Shown here in pieces: positions 21,755 to 31,568 of a stretch of 64,000 nucleotides of DNA. A model generated the notes under the pieces. That model ran no database searches. It was not told where the DNA came from and was given only the letters and a program-made list of their open reading frames with translations. Where the stretch lies: NCBI GenBank assembly GCA_947359465.1, contig OX375883.1:14200088-14264087 (forward strand), in the 5' to 3' direction. This DNA is from Metellina segmentata (Eukaryota > Arthropoda > Arachnida > Araneae > Tetragnathidae). A program made the translations under genes and the position numbers. Every line of letters starts with the position of its first letter. Within the stretch, counting starts at the first letter, position 1.

Positions 21755-24702
21755 TTATAACGATTTTTTTCGAAAGAAGAGCACCAAGCTCGTTTTCACA
21801 GATATAAATTGTATGGGTGTACCCCTACTTGTTCGCAGTTCGATCTCAATAGCATCGAAGTGTTGCTTTTTAACGCGAAAGTAAAGTGGTACGGGAAAAT
21901 GTTTCATAATTTGATCCTGTCGTTCATTCGCAATTGGTATGATTTTTAAAATCGGAACCAATGAATCACCAACAAGCGATGAAGATACAATATCAGTATA
22001 TACATATATCTCTGTTATACCTACATTTAACTCCAAGTTATAATCGGAAATGTATGCTCCTTCCGTGAAAGTATTTAGAGTAAATCCTAATAAATCCGAG
22101 AGTTTATCTCCAAACACTACTTTGGTATTATTTGGCACAAGCAGTTTAACTTTAGAATTAGGTAGTATCTTGAATTGAACGGATTTGAATTCATTAAAAA
22201 AGTCTTTGGCTTGTCGATACATGCCACTAGGTATTTTAAAATTATATGTTCTATGCTCATGATGAAGTGTTGGAAATTCTTCATTGACAATAATCTTAAA
22301 CTTTTCACCTTCAGCTCCATTTAATAAATTAGAGCAGTTTAATGTGATTTCTTTTTTATCACCACTAATCTATATAAATAAGAATGGAGTGTTTGTTTGT
22401 ACATTCAATATTTTCGACCCATTTCAAGTTTTCTATCCGTTTTGGACCCTTCTGATGCCGAATCCGCCTTTTTCTCGTTTGGTGTCTGTCTGTCTGTATG
22501 TTGTGCCCTATACACGTCCACGCGGTTTAAGATATTTCCATGGAAATTTGCATACAGTGAGTACTTATCTTTATTTAGTGAGTGGAATTAGTTGCGAAAG
22601 TCTGTCTGTCCGTCTTTCTGTTCTATGCTCGATTTTGTGTTTGTGTGTTTGTGTAGGCATCACGTGAATTGTATTCCAGATATTTGATTGCAATGTATTT
22701 TATTTTATACATTATCTATTAGTTTAGTGAATGCAATATTAAACATTTCTTTATTGTTATATTTAGATGAGTTTCATGCTAAAACACCTGAGTAAGTATA
22801 CTTAAATCAACCATAATTTGGTAGTTTTGAAAAAATTGGAATGTCTATTGAATATTACGATTACTTCGATTGCTTTACCAGTACTACTGAAAAAGTAATT
22901 ATTCTTCAAAAAATTATATTTTTTAATAGAATTTCAGCTCTGATACTTCATTTATTTCGAGTCTTATTTTTGTTCTTTGCGCAATGAAAACGATTTCAGA
23001 ATATTTGAAACGGACGATATTTTTCAACGAAACGAGAATGAACAAGATCGCGTGAGCAGTGATATTTTCTGTTTCTTTCACTCTGAATTAATTTCACATT
23101 TCTAAATTTTGTGCACTTTTAGTTGTAAGTTATGGCAACTGTGCGAGATCAAGAGATAAAAATGAATCACAAATTAATATCTTTAGAACAATTTTTCCGA
23201 CATCTTTTATTTTGTTCTATTTCACTGTTTTCTGTTTTAAATATTTATTATTTTAATAAATGTGTTTTCCTTCTCATCACACGCAACAGCACCACAAAGT
23301 ATTAGACTTAAAATTGTTAGGTAAGTCAGTATAAATTTTCAGTAAATTTTAAGTGTAGTTATGCCATTATTGAAAGAATAATGCCGTTATTGAAAGAATA
23401 ATAATGTTTAAAAATCCAAACTAGAACTTTTTCCAACGTTAAAAAATTCGTTGTAATAATGACAGAAGATTGCAAAATTTCACAATGTCGCATACCGGAG
23501 GCAAGAGTGACACAAGTAAAAAAATATTGTTTTGTTGACTATGAGTGCGAGAGCACTCGCCGTAAATGGTAATTTTAATTAATTGAGTTGAACATGAAAA
23601 GAAGAAAGGGAATTCCAAATCTTCCTATAAATCGTCTTTTATAGTAGTAACCTTAGTATCACCTTTTGTCATTTTGTAGCTTATTCATACAGCAATTGTG
23701 CGATGTATGTGAAATGTATTACATGAATGGATATGCATGTGCAGGATTTGTGTCCAAAGTAAGTTGTAGAAAATATAAAGATGGCTAAAGGTGTTAAAAT
23801 AAATTTTTATTCTACAAAAAACGTAAGTCATTATATATTTTGGTTATCTCTTCAATCTAGAGTCAACCAATTCAAACCGAGTAAGGTCGGGTATTTTGCT
23901 AGTAATGTAAGAAGATTCATCGATGCCTAGAAACCTCATTAAATTGGGGCAGGAGTCACGTTCAAGAAGTATATCTATATGTTCTTTTAATTTTACAACT
24001 ATACTATTTTCGCGTCGTAAGAACTGTGCTAGACTACTCGCTGTTGTAGCAACGATCTTTCTATTGATTTGTTCAAATACATTACCATTCATTTTATCTA
24101 GTAATATATCATAAGTGAGTTTTGGTGTTGGTTTATTAGCGACAAGTGTTATAAACTGGTTTCGAAAATTCTCTAAATTCTGTTCGTGATAGTCCGTATT
24201 GTAAACTTGCTCTGTACTTCTAGCACGCGTTATATCATCAATTTTTTGGTCAATTTTTAAAAAACGCAAAAAATGTTCAGCATGTTGCACAGTAATGTGC
24301 ATATCCCAACCTGCTTTTAATGTTACACGAAGTCGTGATTTTTCCTCATTCAGAAAAAGAATAAGAGGAGGATCTTTCAATGTCTTTTTAAGATTTGCAT
24401 TGACTCCTTCCACAAAGTCTGCATGATCTTCACTATAAAGTTGGTATGTCATATTTAGGTAAAGTTGTTACACCTTTTACTTCTTCTATTTTCTCTATAG
24501 AATATTCATCATTATAACCGAGGTGAATGGTAAAGAATCTACCTGGTATGGTTGCTTCTGCTAAACAACATTCCCATGTCCCATTTAGAGTGATCGGATA
24601 AGCTAATTTAGTCCGATAACGATCTGGAGTGTTGTTCGGAAAGTAGCTCATACCAGCATTTGAAGGTAAAATGCCATGGAAATCATCTATGTTCTGATCC
24701 AT
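21755..24702 (-). pseudogene. Polinton penton (minor jelly-roll capsid) gene, frameshifted and split by an insertion
   Basis: The start Met (MDQNIDDFHG) is at 24702 and overlaps the integrase stop by 16 bp. Part 1 (24702-24433) has the N-terminal hallmark FPNNTPDRYRTKLAYPI and GTWECCLAEATIPG. After a frame change near 24440, part 2 (24452-23844) continues to LTRFELVDSRLKR. A 1.5 kb foreign insert follows. Part 3 (22368-21755) resumes with KKEITLNCSNLLNG, then LLGFTLNTFTEGAYI and the C-terminal hallmark ITEIYVYTDIVSSSLVGD, with ILKIIP. The parts sum to about 490 residues, normal for the family. The protein would occupy capsid vertices. This copy cannot make it. Confidence 0.8.
22369..23843 (+). 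mobile_element. Putative non-autonomous Helitron inserted in the penton gene
   Basis: The insert begins TCTATATAAATAAGAATGG directly after an A, the usual 5' start of Helitrons in arthropods. It continues with a TGTCTGTCTGTCTGTATG stretch and carries a GAGTGC-GAGA-GCACTC hairpin at 23543-23558, as expected near a Helitron 3' end. No clean CTRR-T terminus follows, so the exact 3' border is uncertain (23570 to 23843). No RepHel gene is present. It separates penton codons that are continuous in related genes. Confidence 0.55.
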
Positions 24703-26461
24703 TCTGCTTTGATCCACGAGTTGAAGGAATCGTTGAATCCTAACCACTTTATCAAAAGTTGACGAGATGGTCCTTTACCTTTAGTACGAATAATTTTCTC
24801 AATTGCCCAGTAACCGTTTGGAGTTTTTTCTATCTTTTGTAACTCCTCAGCATAAAAACGTCCGTCAATCTCTTTTCCATTCAAATCCTGTAGAACAGTG
24901 CTCCCCAACCTTTTTATCGCCGCGGACCGGATCAACGTCTGATAATTTTAACGCGGCCCGCTGGGGGGGGGGCGATACGTTGATTGTTTATAATTTAGAT
25001 TGATTTGATTTAATAATTTTAATTTAATTGGATTTAAACATGCCTTCAAAATAAAATACAGTTACACCAAAAAATGAATACAATGTGATTTAACATTTTA
25101 ACTCACTAGAAAGCTAAATCAATAAAATAGTTTCCCAACCACAAAAAACCCACGTAGCGCTCGAACTCTTTTAAAGCAAAGACAGGTGATCGTGCACCAA
25201 CTAGGAGAATGAATGTTTAGGCTCAGTCTCGACTAAAATCCCCGCTAATGTCTGAAACATGTCCAAAATGCCTCTGTTCACACGCCGTCCCCACTACTTC
25301 AGTTTGGATTTAAATGCAGCTACTTTGTCTGCCAACTTGAAAACAGCTGTCACATTTGTCAAAATTAGAAAATAGAGACATACAGAATTCAGAAATCATA
25401 ATTGAAGCTCTAGTAACAGAACAAATTTCAAGTTCTGATTTACCGCCTCCTAATATGAGTGGACATTTCATAGATAAGAACCGCACAAACCCGATATATA
25501 TACACCAAAGTAAAGAAAATGGAAATAATTTAATATTTCTTGGACGGCCCGGTACCATCTGATCCACGGACCGGTACCGGTCCGCGGACCGGGGGTTGGG
25601 GACGACTGCTGTAGAACATAAGTATGTGGACTTGTGGGATATCTTTTATAGATTGTAAAACTTTCTTCGGTCCACCCCGGTAGATATCCCTTTCTAAATG
25701 TTCTGAGAGCTTTCGATATTCTAACAACATCACCTACACCAAAACGAAATTTGGTTAGGGAACTGAACTCATACAGGCGTTTATATATGGTCGGCTCATC
25801 ATCAGTGGTTACTACAGCCGGTTTGAAACCATGACTACTGTGTACGGAATGATTATACGAATCCACAAGAGATTGTAAAATATCATAATATTTATATGAG
25901 TTACGATGGGTGAAAATTCGATACATACATACGCGCACGTAGCGTTCGATGCATGCGTTCTAAAATAGCACATTTGGTCTCACTTTTAGTGGAATAATGA
26001 TGAATACCATATTTCTTGAACAGATCCCGAACCTTTTTATTATAGAACTCACTTCCTTTGTCGGTTTGTAAATTCAAAGGTTTCGTTTCTTGGAAAACAT
26101 TTCGAAACACCTTTACCATCGTACTTGCTTTCTTATTTTTAATAGGAACGGCTCTAAAGAATCGTGACATCACATCGATAATGGTAAGAATATAACGATA
26201 TCCTTTATTATGTCGTGATAGTTTCTGTACATCTACTAAGTCACTTTGCCATAACTCATTCACACCGTAAGATATTGTTTTCCGTCTCTGAAATTTGTAG
26301 CGCACTGGTTTGTGTAAAGCATAGACGTCTTGCTGCGAGAGCCATTTCTGGACATCGTGCCTATTAATACCAGTTGCCTTTGACAGTCGGCTGAGTCCTC
26401 CAAACGAAGCGGGCTCTTTGGGATTGAAGTAAAGTTTTCTCATTCGTTCCATGCTTCCCAT
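24687..26461 (-). pseudogene. Polinton retroviral-type integrase with C-terminal chromodomain, split by hAT element
   Basis: Part 1, 26461-25901, has 186 residues. It carries the DDE triad at Asp74 (LWQSDLVDVQ), Asp134 (LQTDKGSEFY) and Glu168 (CAILERMHRTL), preceded by a helix-rich DNA-binding region (GLSRLSKATGINRHDVQKWL). After a frame change near 25920, part 2 runs to 25617 (FKPAVVTTDDEP, VGDVVRISKALRTFRKGYLPG, an SH3-like C-terminal domain). A 713-bp hAT element interrupts it; the frame is kept if the element plus one 8-bp TSD is discounted. Part 3 (24887-24687) is a chromodomain (YWAIEKIIRTKGKG, LLIKWLGFNDSFNSWI). The gene overlaps its upstream neighbour by 22 bp and the penton by 16 bp. 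The role is insertion of the element into host DNA. Confidence 0.85.
24896..25608. mobile_element. Non-autonomous hAT element, 713 bp, in the integrase gene
   Basis: The ends are CAGTGCTCCCCAACC and GGTTGGGGACGACTG, inverted copies with few mismatches. The 8-bp target duplication CTGTAGAA lies at 24888-24895 and 25609-25616. Palindromic CCGCGGACCGG stretches lie inside both ends. The interior on the minus strand keeps a fragment of the parent transposase (near 25260-25190) but most of the gene is deleted. It is the same family as 52654-54318. Confidence 0.95.
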
Positions 26462-27106
26462 TTTGGTTTTTTAGCCTCGGCAGAAGAGAGTGAACCCGTT
26501 CTCTTCATCAGTGGATTCATTTCTGAAACAGTTAACTGCTCTCGAAGTCTTTTATTGCCAATCCACTGATGTGGAATGTTAATTTCGTAAATGCCTTTAA
26601 AAAATTTATCAAAGCCTTTCGGAGGAGGTTCGATTTTTTTTTGTGTCTCTCAGATAGTTAAAAAGATCTATAGCATTGCTTCGATATTCTGGTTTCCCAT
26701 TCACTTCTAATTCACTGTTTTCATTAAATGTATAGCTTGCACTCTTCAATTTTTCCAAGATTGGCAATACATATTTCTTTAGTGTTTTCGGAACAGCATA
26801 TCCCAGGTATTTAACCAGCATACTAGTAATAGAAACATCTTCAGAAGGTTTTGTTTCGGGTAATTCTATACTCTCCAACAATTCAGGAGGAATTTCAAAC
26901 GGTTTCTGAGGTGGCGGAGGTTGCATTGCCCTCTGGTACTTGGGTATTAACTGAGAGAGAAGTTTAGCCCTCATATCGTCAGGCATTTCATTCTGTTGTA
27001 ACAAACTAAGAATATTGTCTTCCAATCGAATTTCGGGTTTATTTAACTGGTAATATTCAGATACCAGCTCCGGTGGTACTAACGCCATTTTCTTCGACAT
27101 TTTCAA
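26440..27106 (-). pseudogene. Polinton virion-associated protein of unknown role, one frameshift
   Basis: Frame 27106-26609 gives 165 residues beginning MKMSKKMALVPPELV. It is Pro-rich in the middle (MQPPPPQKPFEIPPEL) and has a helical LVKYLGYAVPKTLKKYVLP segment. In a run of nine A (minus strand, near 26633) the frame shifts. The other frame stays open for about 60 more codons (KGIYEINIPHQWIGNKR, then KRTGSLSSAEAKKPKWEAWN) to a TGA at 26440-26442. This longer version would overlap the integrase start by 22 bp, in keeping with the compact gene style here. The start overlaps the upstream gene by 4 bp. I do not recognise a domain; similar proteins with a short basic Met-Ser-Lys start are common in Polintons. 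Confidence 0.6.
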
Positions 27107-27441
27107 ATGCGTTTACCAATAGCTTTACCTGCAATTCCCCCCAACAGACTCAACACGGCAGGTAAAATCAACGGCAAAAATCCGCCCGTTTGTTTCGTGA
27201 ACAATTTGCGTTTTCTTGTAATTGGTATTTTTCTATCTGCCAACTGGCGAATCACTCTCTTGTAATAGCCAAGTTTTTTCACTTTAGCATTGGGTATATT
27301 TCCGGGTAACAAATTCTTACAAATTTCACACAATGATTGAATTTGTTCATTTGACACTGTTCTCAAAATGGCCTTTCGCTGTTGGGGACTCGCATTGGAG
27401 AGTAAGTGTAGTAAATGTACATGACGTCTCACTCTATTCAT
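27103..27441 (-). CDS. Small basic Polinton protein with hydrophobic C-terminus
   Basis: 112 residues, intact. The N-terminal two thirds are basic and helical with a Cys pair (RTVSNEQIQSLCEICKNLLP, then RKLFTKQTGG). The C-terminus is a hydrophobic, Gly-containing segment (FLPLILPAVLSLLGGIAGKA) of membrane-active type. The Gly-Gly just before that segment could be a maturation site for the protease. Proteins with this layout recur in Polintons and related adintoviruses, where they are presumed virion components; the function is not established. It overlaps the ATPase stop by 8 bp and the next start by 4 bp. Confidence 0.65.
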   Translation of the reverse strand: MNRVRRHVHLLHLLSNASPQQRKAILRTVSNEQIQSLCEICKNLLPGNIPNAKVKKLGYYKRVIRQLADRKIPITRKRKLFTKQTGGFLPLILPAVLSLLGGIAGKAIGKRI

Positions 27442-28050
27442 TTTTCAACGGTAAAAAGACCCAATTAATAAGCCCACGATCTGGAAATATAGACTGTCGG
27501 AGGCGTTGCTCCTCTGGACTTTTCGGGTGAACATCAACAAGCAAATAGGAGAAAGGTTCTGCGGTTGCTTTTTTATAGGCATCCATGAAATATTTCCCTT
27601 TTCCAGGAAATGCCTGCCTAGAGAAACATTCAGCCTGAGATAGATCCCGGCTATTGCGAAACATAATCAAATAGTGTGTATTTAAGCTGATATCCCGCAT
27701 AACTCTCACACGAGGAAATAGATTTTGTGTGATTAAAATCACGCTATAACTCTCGTGGTGTGAACCAACCGTAAACATGGATGAAATAACACTTGTTAGA
27801 TCATTCATCATGTCATCGATTACCATAAAATTGATGTCTTTTCCTTCGGTGGTAAACCACAAACAAACGTTATGTTTTTCTCTTCGACAAACCAAGATTG
27901 CCACACTGAGTAACACCACACAATTTTGTTCATATTACATTCATAAACTTGCTCGGCAATCATTTTTCTCACAAGTTGTGTTTTTCCACTCTGTGACGGT
28001 CCTGTCACCATGCAGGTCGAAGGATGTCCCAGTTTTAGCATACTTGACAT
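27434..28050 (-). pseudogene. FtsK/HerA-type genome-packaging ATPase (lineage B), frameshifted
   Basis: Frame 28050-27820 starts MSSMLKLGHPSTCMVTGPSQ and holds the Walker A motif GPSQSGKT. Frame 27919-27434 holds Walker B (INFMVIDDMMND), a SYSVILITQNLF sensor strand and an arginine-rich region (FRNSRDLSQAECFSRQ). One frame change near 27850 separates them. About 205 residues in total is normal for Polinton ATPases. It would pump the element's DNA into the capsid. The start codon overlaps the end of the membrane-protein gene by 16 bp, and the stop overlaps the next start by 8 bp. Confidence 0.88.
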
Positions 28051-28350
28051 AACTCGAATTCTATTAGTTGTACTCCTACAACATTTGCTTTTAAACCCAA
28101 GGATTCGTCTTTAAAAAAAATAACGTATATCATACACGTGTGAATCTCCTTTCCGACAAACATGAAAAAACAAAATCTTTCTATCACTTAACCGTTCAGA
28201 ATAATAACATGTTGAATTCGAAATGTTCCACCTCACTAATGTCGTCTCTCAGACTCAATGTAAATATCACTAATGCAATTGAGACGATTCCTAAGACCGA
28301 CATGAACACCCTCTTGTAATCTGTGTTAAATTCTGATGTACTCTCACCTC

Positions 28351-28354
<4 letters not shown>
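28035..28354 (-). pseudogene. Small membrane protein (lineage B), frameshifted and 5'-truncated
   Basis: This is too broken to appear as one open frame. On the minus strand a hydrophobic helix is read near 28303-28240 (MSVLGIVSIALVIFTLSL). A one-base shift leads to SERLSDRKILFFHVCRKGDS and VYDIRYFF. After a shift in a run of T the end reads ANVVGVQLIEFELCQVC and stops at 28035. The order helix, H-x-C, VYDIRYF-aromatic-K, GVQL-x-E-x-E-x matches the lineage A protein at 8122-8556 and 29102-29448. The 5' end runs into a (TA)n tract. The stop overlaps the ATPase start by 16 bp. Confidence 0.6.
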
Positions 28355-28434
<80 letters not shown>

Positions 28435-28441
28435 CATATAT
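28355..28441. repeat. (TA)n microsatellite at the Polinton lineage junction
   Basis: About 40 TA dinucleotides, ending in TACATATACATA. It truncates the lineage B membrane gene and separates it from lineage A remnants. Confidence 0.97.
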
Positions 28442-28588
28442 GATGAACCAAACATCTGGACTCAATTAACATTATTAACTGGAATTATTAAACTGGGATC
28501 TGTACTCAATATTTAGACCACGTGTCAACACTTTTTCTATCCACACGATATTTAGTCCAGGTGTCAGTGTCAACAACATATACTACTA
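28442..28588 (-). other. Copy of Polinton left subterminal sequence, inverted
   Basis: 28524-28588 (TATCCACACGATATTTAGTC, then CAACAACATATACTAC) is the reverse complement of 15990-16110. The same stretch sits at 8880-8970 in the short derivative. Its presence next to ATPase remnants shows rearrangement. 28442-28523 holds nothing recognisable. Confidence 0.65.
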
Positions 28589-29142
28589 TTGTAACACCAT
28601 TTTATATTTTTTATCTGTTGATCATGGATGTTGCTTTTAATCATCTTACGCACTAGCGATGTTTTACCAGATTGGCTTGGTCCTACATTCAAACAAGTGC
28701 TAGGGTGTTTAAAATTTAACATTGTGTTTGCAAAGTTTACCAAATTCATACTCGTTAAGCTGTACACCAATAATTTGTGGGTTTATCTTATTCAATTCCC
28801 TCTCCCGCAGAAACGCTTATATTCCTATGGTGAGATACCACAGTAAACAACTCTGAAATATTTTCATTTAAACGATGCATCAGATCGTCAATAACAATTA
28901 AGTCAACATCTTCATAATTTTCAGGTAAACCTTGTAACAAACTCTATCCCAGGTTCGTCAAAAAAACCAAGGTGAACAATAATTGTAACACCATTTTATA
29001 TTTTTTATCTGTTGATCATAGATGTTGCTTTTAATCATCTTACGCACTAGCGATGTTTTACCAGATTGGCTGGTCCTACATTTAAACAAGTGCTAGGGTG
29101 TTTAAAATTTAACATTGTGTTTGCAAAGTTTTCCAAATTCAT
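28589..29142 (-). pseudogene. Second packaging ATPase remnant (lineage A), with partial tandem duplication
   Basis: The likely start ATG is at 29140-29142. Minus-strand text 29120-29040 reads MLNFKHPSTCLNVGP, then is shifted by a lost base in Walker A. 28950-28815 reads LPENYEDVDLIVIDDLMHRL with Walker B DLIVIDD and FTVVSHHRN. A second, better preserved Walker A copy (VGPSQSGKTSLVRKMI) is at 28770-28600. 28589-28800 repeats 28983-29195 at an offset of about 394 bp, including the tail of the membrane gene. The Walker A surroundings differ clearly from the lineage B ATPase (LNFKHPSTCLNV versus LKLGHPSTCMVT), so this is another lineage and not a recent duplicate. Confidence 0.75.
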
Positions 29143-29448
29143 ACTCGTTAAGCTGTACGCCAATAATTTGAGGGTTTATCTTATTCAATTCCTCTTTCCA
29201 AAAATAACGAATGTCATACAGTCTAGAATGTTCTTTATTACAAATGTGGAAATAGAGTCTTCTTCCCAACTTTTCGAATAGATACAGGAGGTGTTTGTTA
29301 AATCAATCTGATCATCATACTTGCAATTATCGCTAACGTAAAAGACGGAAAGAAATGTTACAATAGCAAAAATACTAATAACAGCTAAACCCAATTCCAA
29401 CACATATCTCTGTTTAAGCGAAGACGTAAGAATAAACATTTTACTCAA
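29102..29448 (-). pseudogene. Small membrane protein (lineage A) beside the right TIR, frameshifted
   Basis: Frame 29448-29185 reads MSKMFILTSSLKQRYVLELG, then a hydrophobic helix (AVISIFAIVTFLSVFYV) and NCKYDDQIDLTNTSCIYS. It then shifts frame relative to the intact version at 8122-8556. The remaining codons to the stop at 29102-29104 (ending GVQLNEYEFGKLCKHNVKF) overlap the ATPase start by about 40 bp. The copy in the short element retains an intact frame over the shared part. Confidence 0.65.
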
Positions 29449-29860
29449 TTAGATAGTTTTATCTCCTAACGTGTTGAAAACCATAACGACAAATGGGAAA
29501 TGAGCCTCATTAGAATAATCATCTTCCTTTATAATGAACGTAATCATTCGTTTCTACTTCATAACGATTTGAATCGCAATGTAAAAATCCTTTTCTATCA
29601 AACCCTCTCCCGCAGATAAATATCCAGCTGTTTCCTTATTTTGACTTTCCTTCCTCTCCGAGCTCACATCAAAGACCTATTGCGAACTTTCTCCTTCCCA
29701 TCTCCGTTCAAATACGGAACACCTCCAACAGCGAAGGAGGGGGGGGGAGAGGGGGAAACAAATTCTTCTACTCTTGAAAAAAAAAAACTCTCCTCCGCTC
29801 ATCACGCGCTAACTTTCTACAGAAAGCAGGAAGTGAATTCATTCGCGTCGGCTTGCCCAT

Positions 29861-30187
29861 AAGGGACGGTTTACACTCTTTCGTGTTGCAAACAGGGGAG
29901 GGCTATTAACACAGTGTTAATAATTTTTCTCACATGTTGTCGCATACACTTTCACATGAGTCAAATAATAACACACTTTACGTGTGAGCCAAACAATAAT
30001 ACCACCAACATGTCGAACTGTTTAGACACTAACATGTCAAGCGAGTGAGCCAGTTGTTAGCAGGGTATACAAGTGAGTCAGTTGTTAGCAGGGTATACAA
30101 TTGATCCAGTTGTTAGCAGGGTATACAAGTGAGCCAGTTGTTAGCAGGGTATACAAGTGAGCCAGTTATTAGCAATGTAATACTACT
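29861..30187 (-). repeat. Right TIR of the large Polinton
   Basis: Mirror of 15562-15959 with five subterminal 27-28 bp units from about 30047, ending GCAATGTAATACTACT. An ATCTAATACTCG segment present in the left TIR is missing here. Confidence 0.9.
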
Positions 30188-30779
30188 ATTTATAGTATTT
30201 TTCTTATTCGCCAATTTTATGAAAAAAAATCAGTCTTTTTCCAGAATTTCAAATTTTTTCGATTCAACTTTTTTTAGAATTTTTATATTCAACATACTGC
30301 AATAAAAATTAGTTTACTTCAATCCATATACATTTGTGTCCCTATTAAAGTATGTGTTAGGATTTTCCAAGCAGTAGAAACATTTTTAAGCGTACCTATT
30401 CATCACCATGTATTAGAAGGCTGTTTATGGTAAGTACGTATTCAATTCCTCATATTTTAAAAAATAATGCAAATTATGAATATACTTTTACTATAATATA
30501 ATGAATGAAGCATGTAGTTTTTATAAATATAGTCTTTTAATTGACAGATTTCTTTTTTATTGAAAAATTTAAGGAGGTCTTTTGTACACCACAAACTTTC
30601 ATGTTTTACACTGTCGAGAACGTCTTAGTTCCCTTGTGAAAAAGCGAAATTTCAAACACGAGTGAGCAAAAGAAGTACAAATTTTCAGTCTTCAGTCGTG
30701 ATATTTTAGAGTGCTTCTAAACGTGAATTTTTGCAGCTCGTCGAGCTGTTTTAGAAATTTCAATTTGGTTGCTGCTAGT
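30188..30779. other. AT-rich spacer
   Basis: Long A/T runs; no gene or terminal repeat seen. Confidence 0.5.
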
Positions 30780-31380
30780 ATATTTTTGAAATTCGGGAAA
30801 AACCGGTACATTTTCGTTATTTTTTTGGTAAACTATCATATCTATAGCTTATACTATAAGTTTTTAAATTAAAAAAATCGCACTAAACCTTAGAATGTAC
30901 TCTATCTTACGGTACAATTATTTTTGAAATTGATTAATAAATAAATTCGATGCTATCAAAAGTTGGTTACACAAATTTTGGAATATTGGGATATTTTCGT
31001 TAATTTTTGTTAAAACTGTCATATCTATAGCTTGTACAATTATTTTTTAAATTTGAAAGCATCACTGAAAACCTTAGAATGTACTCTTTCGTATGGTACA
31101 ATTATTTGGGAAATTGGTTAATAAATAAATTTTCGATGCGATTATAAGTTAGTCCGATAAAAATTTCGGGACTTTAAGATCGTAAGTTCCTATACACAAA
31201 ACTAAAACTGTCATATGTGTAGCTTAATACTATTAGTTTTAAAACTTAAAAATACCATGTGAAAGCTTAGAATACACTCTTTCTTACGGTAAAATTACTT
31301 TTAAAATTGGTTCATAAAAAATTCCATAGAATCAAAAAATGTCACACAAATTTCGTATTTTTAAAATCGCGGAGCGATAG
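30780..31380. repeat. Diverged satellite, three units of 182-193 bp
   Basis: Two anchors recur in the same order: TGTCATATCTATAGCTT (30834, 31016, 31209) and TACTCTTTCTTACGGTA with variants (30897, 31081, 31272), followed by AATTGGTTAATAAATAAA. Identity is about 70-80% by eye. The monomer length is in the range of centromeric-type satellites, but only three copies exist here. Confidence 0.75.
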
Positions 31381-31568
31381 CATTCATTCTCCTTCACGGA
31401 AATAAAAGCTTATTTGCCAAATATGAAATTTATCACGATTTTTTTTTAAATTTGGCGAAGAAAAAGGCTCGCTTTTTTTTACTCTATTCTCAGACGGTTT
31501 CTCGAGAAAGTAGAGATCAGACAATTAAGAGATTAACATGGTGTATTTAAAATTGTACAGGGAACAAG
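31381..31568. other. AT-rich spacer
   Basis: Poly-T tracts; no gene seen. Confidence 0.4.

Larger units (their letters stand above)
15562..30187. mobile_element. Polinton/Maverick DNA transposon, 14.6 kb, defective and chimeric
   Basis: The element is bounded by AGTAGTATTACATTGC at 15562 and its reverse complement ending at 30187, with TIRs of about 330-400 bp. Between them lie the hallmark Polinton genes, nearly all on the minus strand: PolB remnant, adenain-like protease, major capsid, pX-like, penton, chromodomain integrase and FtsK-type ATPase. PolB is reduced to its C-terminus, and three foreign insertions (826 bp, about 1.5 kb and 713 bp) split PolB, penton and integrase. A second ATPase and membrane-protein remnant lies by the right TIR. 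The expected 6-bp target duplication is not seen (flanks AGTCAC and ATTTAT), which fits recombination or decay at the ends. Confidence 0.93.

Noticed and set aside
22284..22667. 127-codon plus-strand frame at the start of the penton insert
   Set aside because: Low-complexity TGTCTG repeats and no domain; it spans the penton/insert border.
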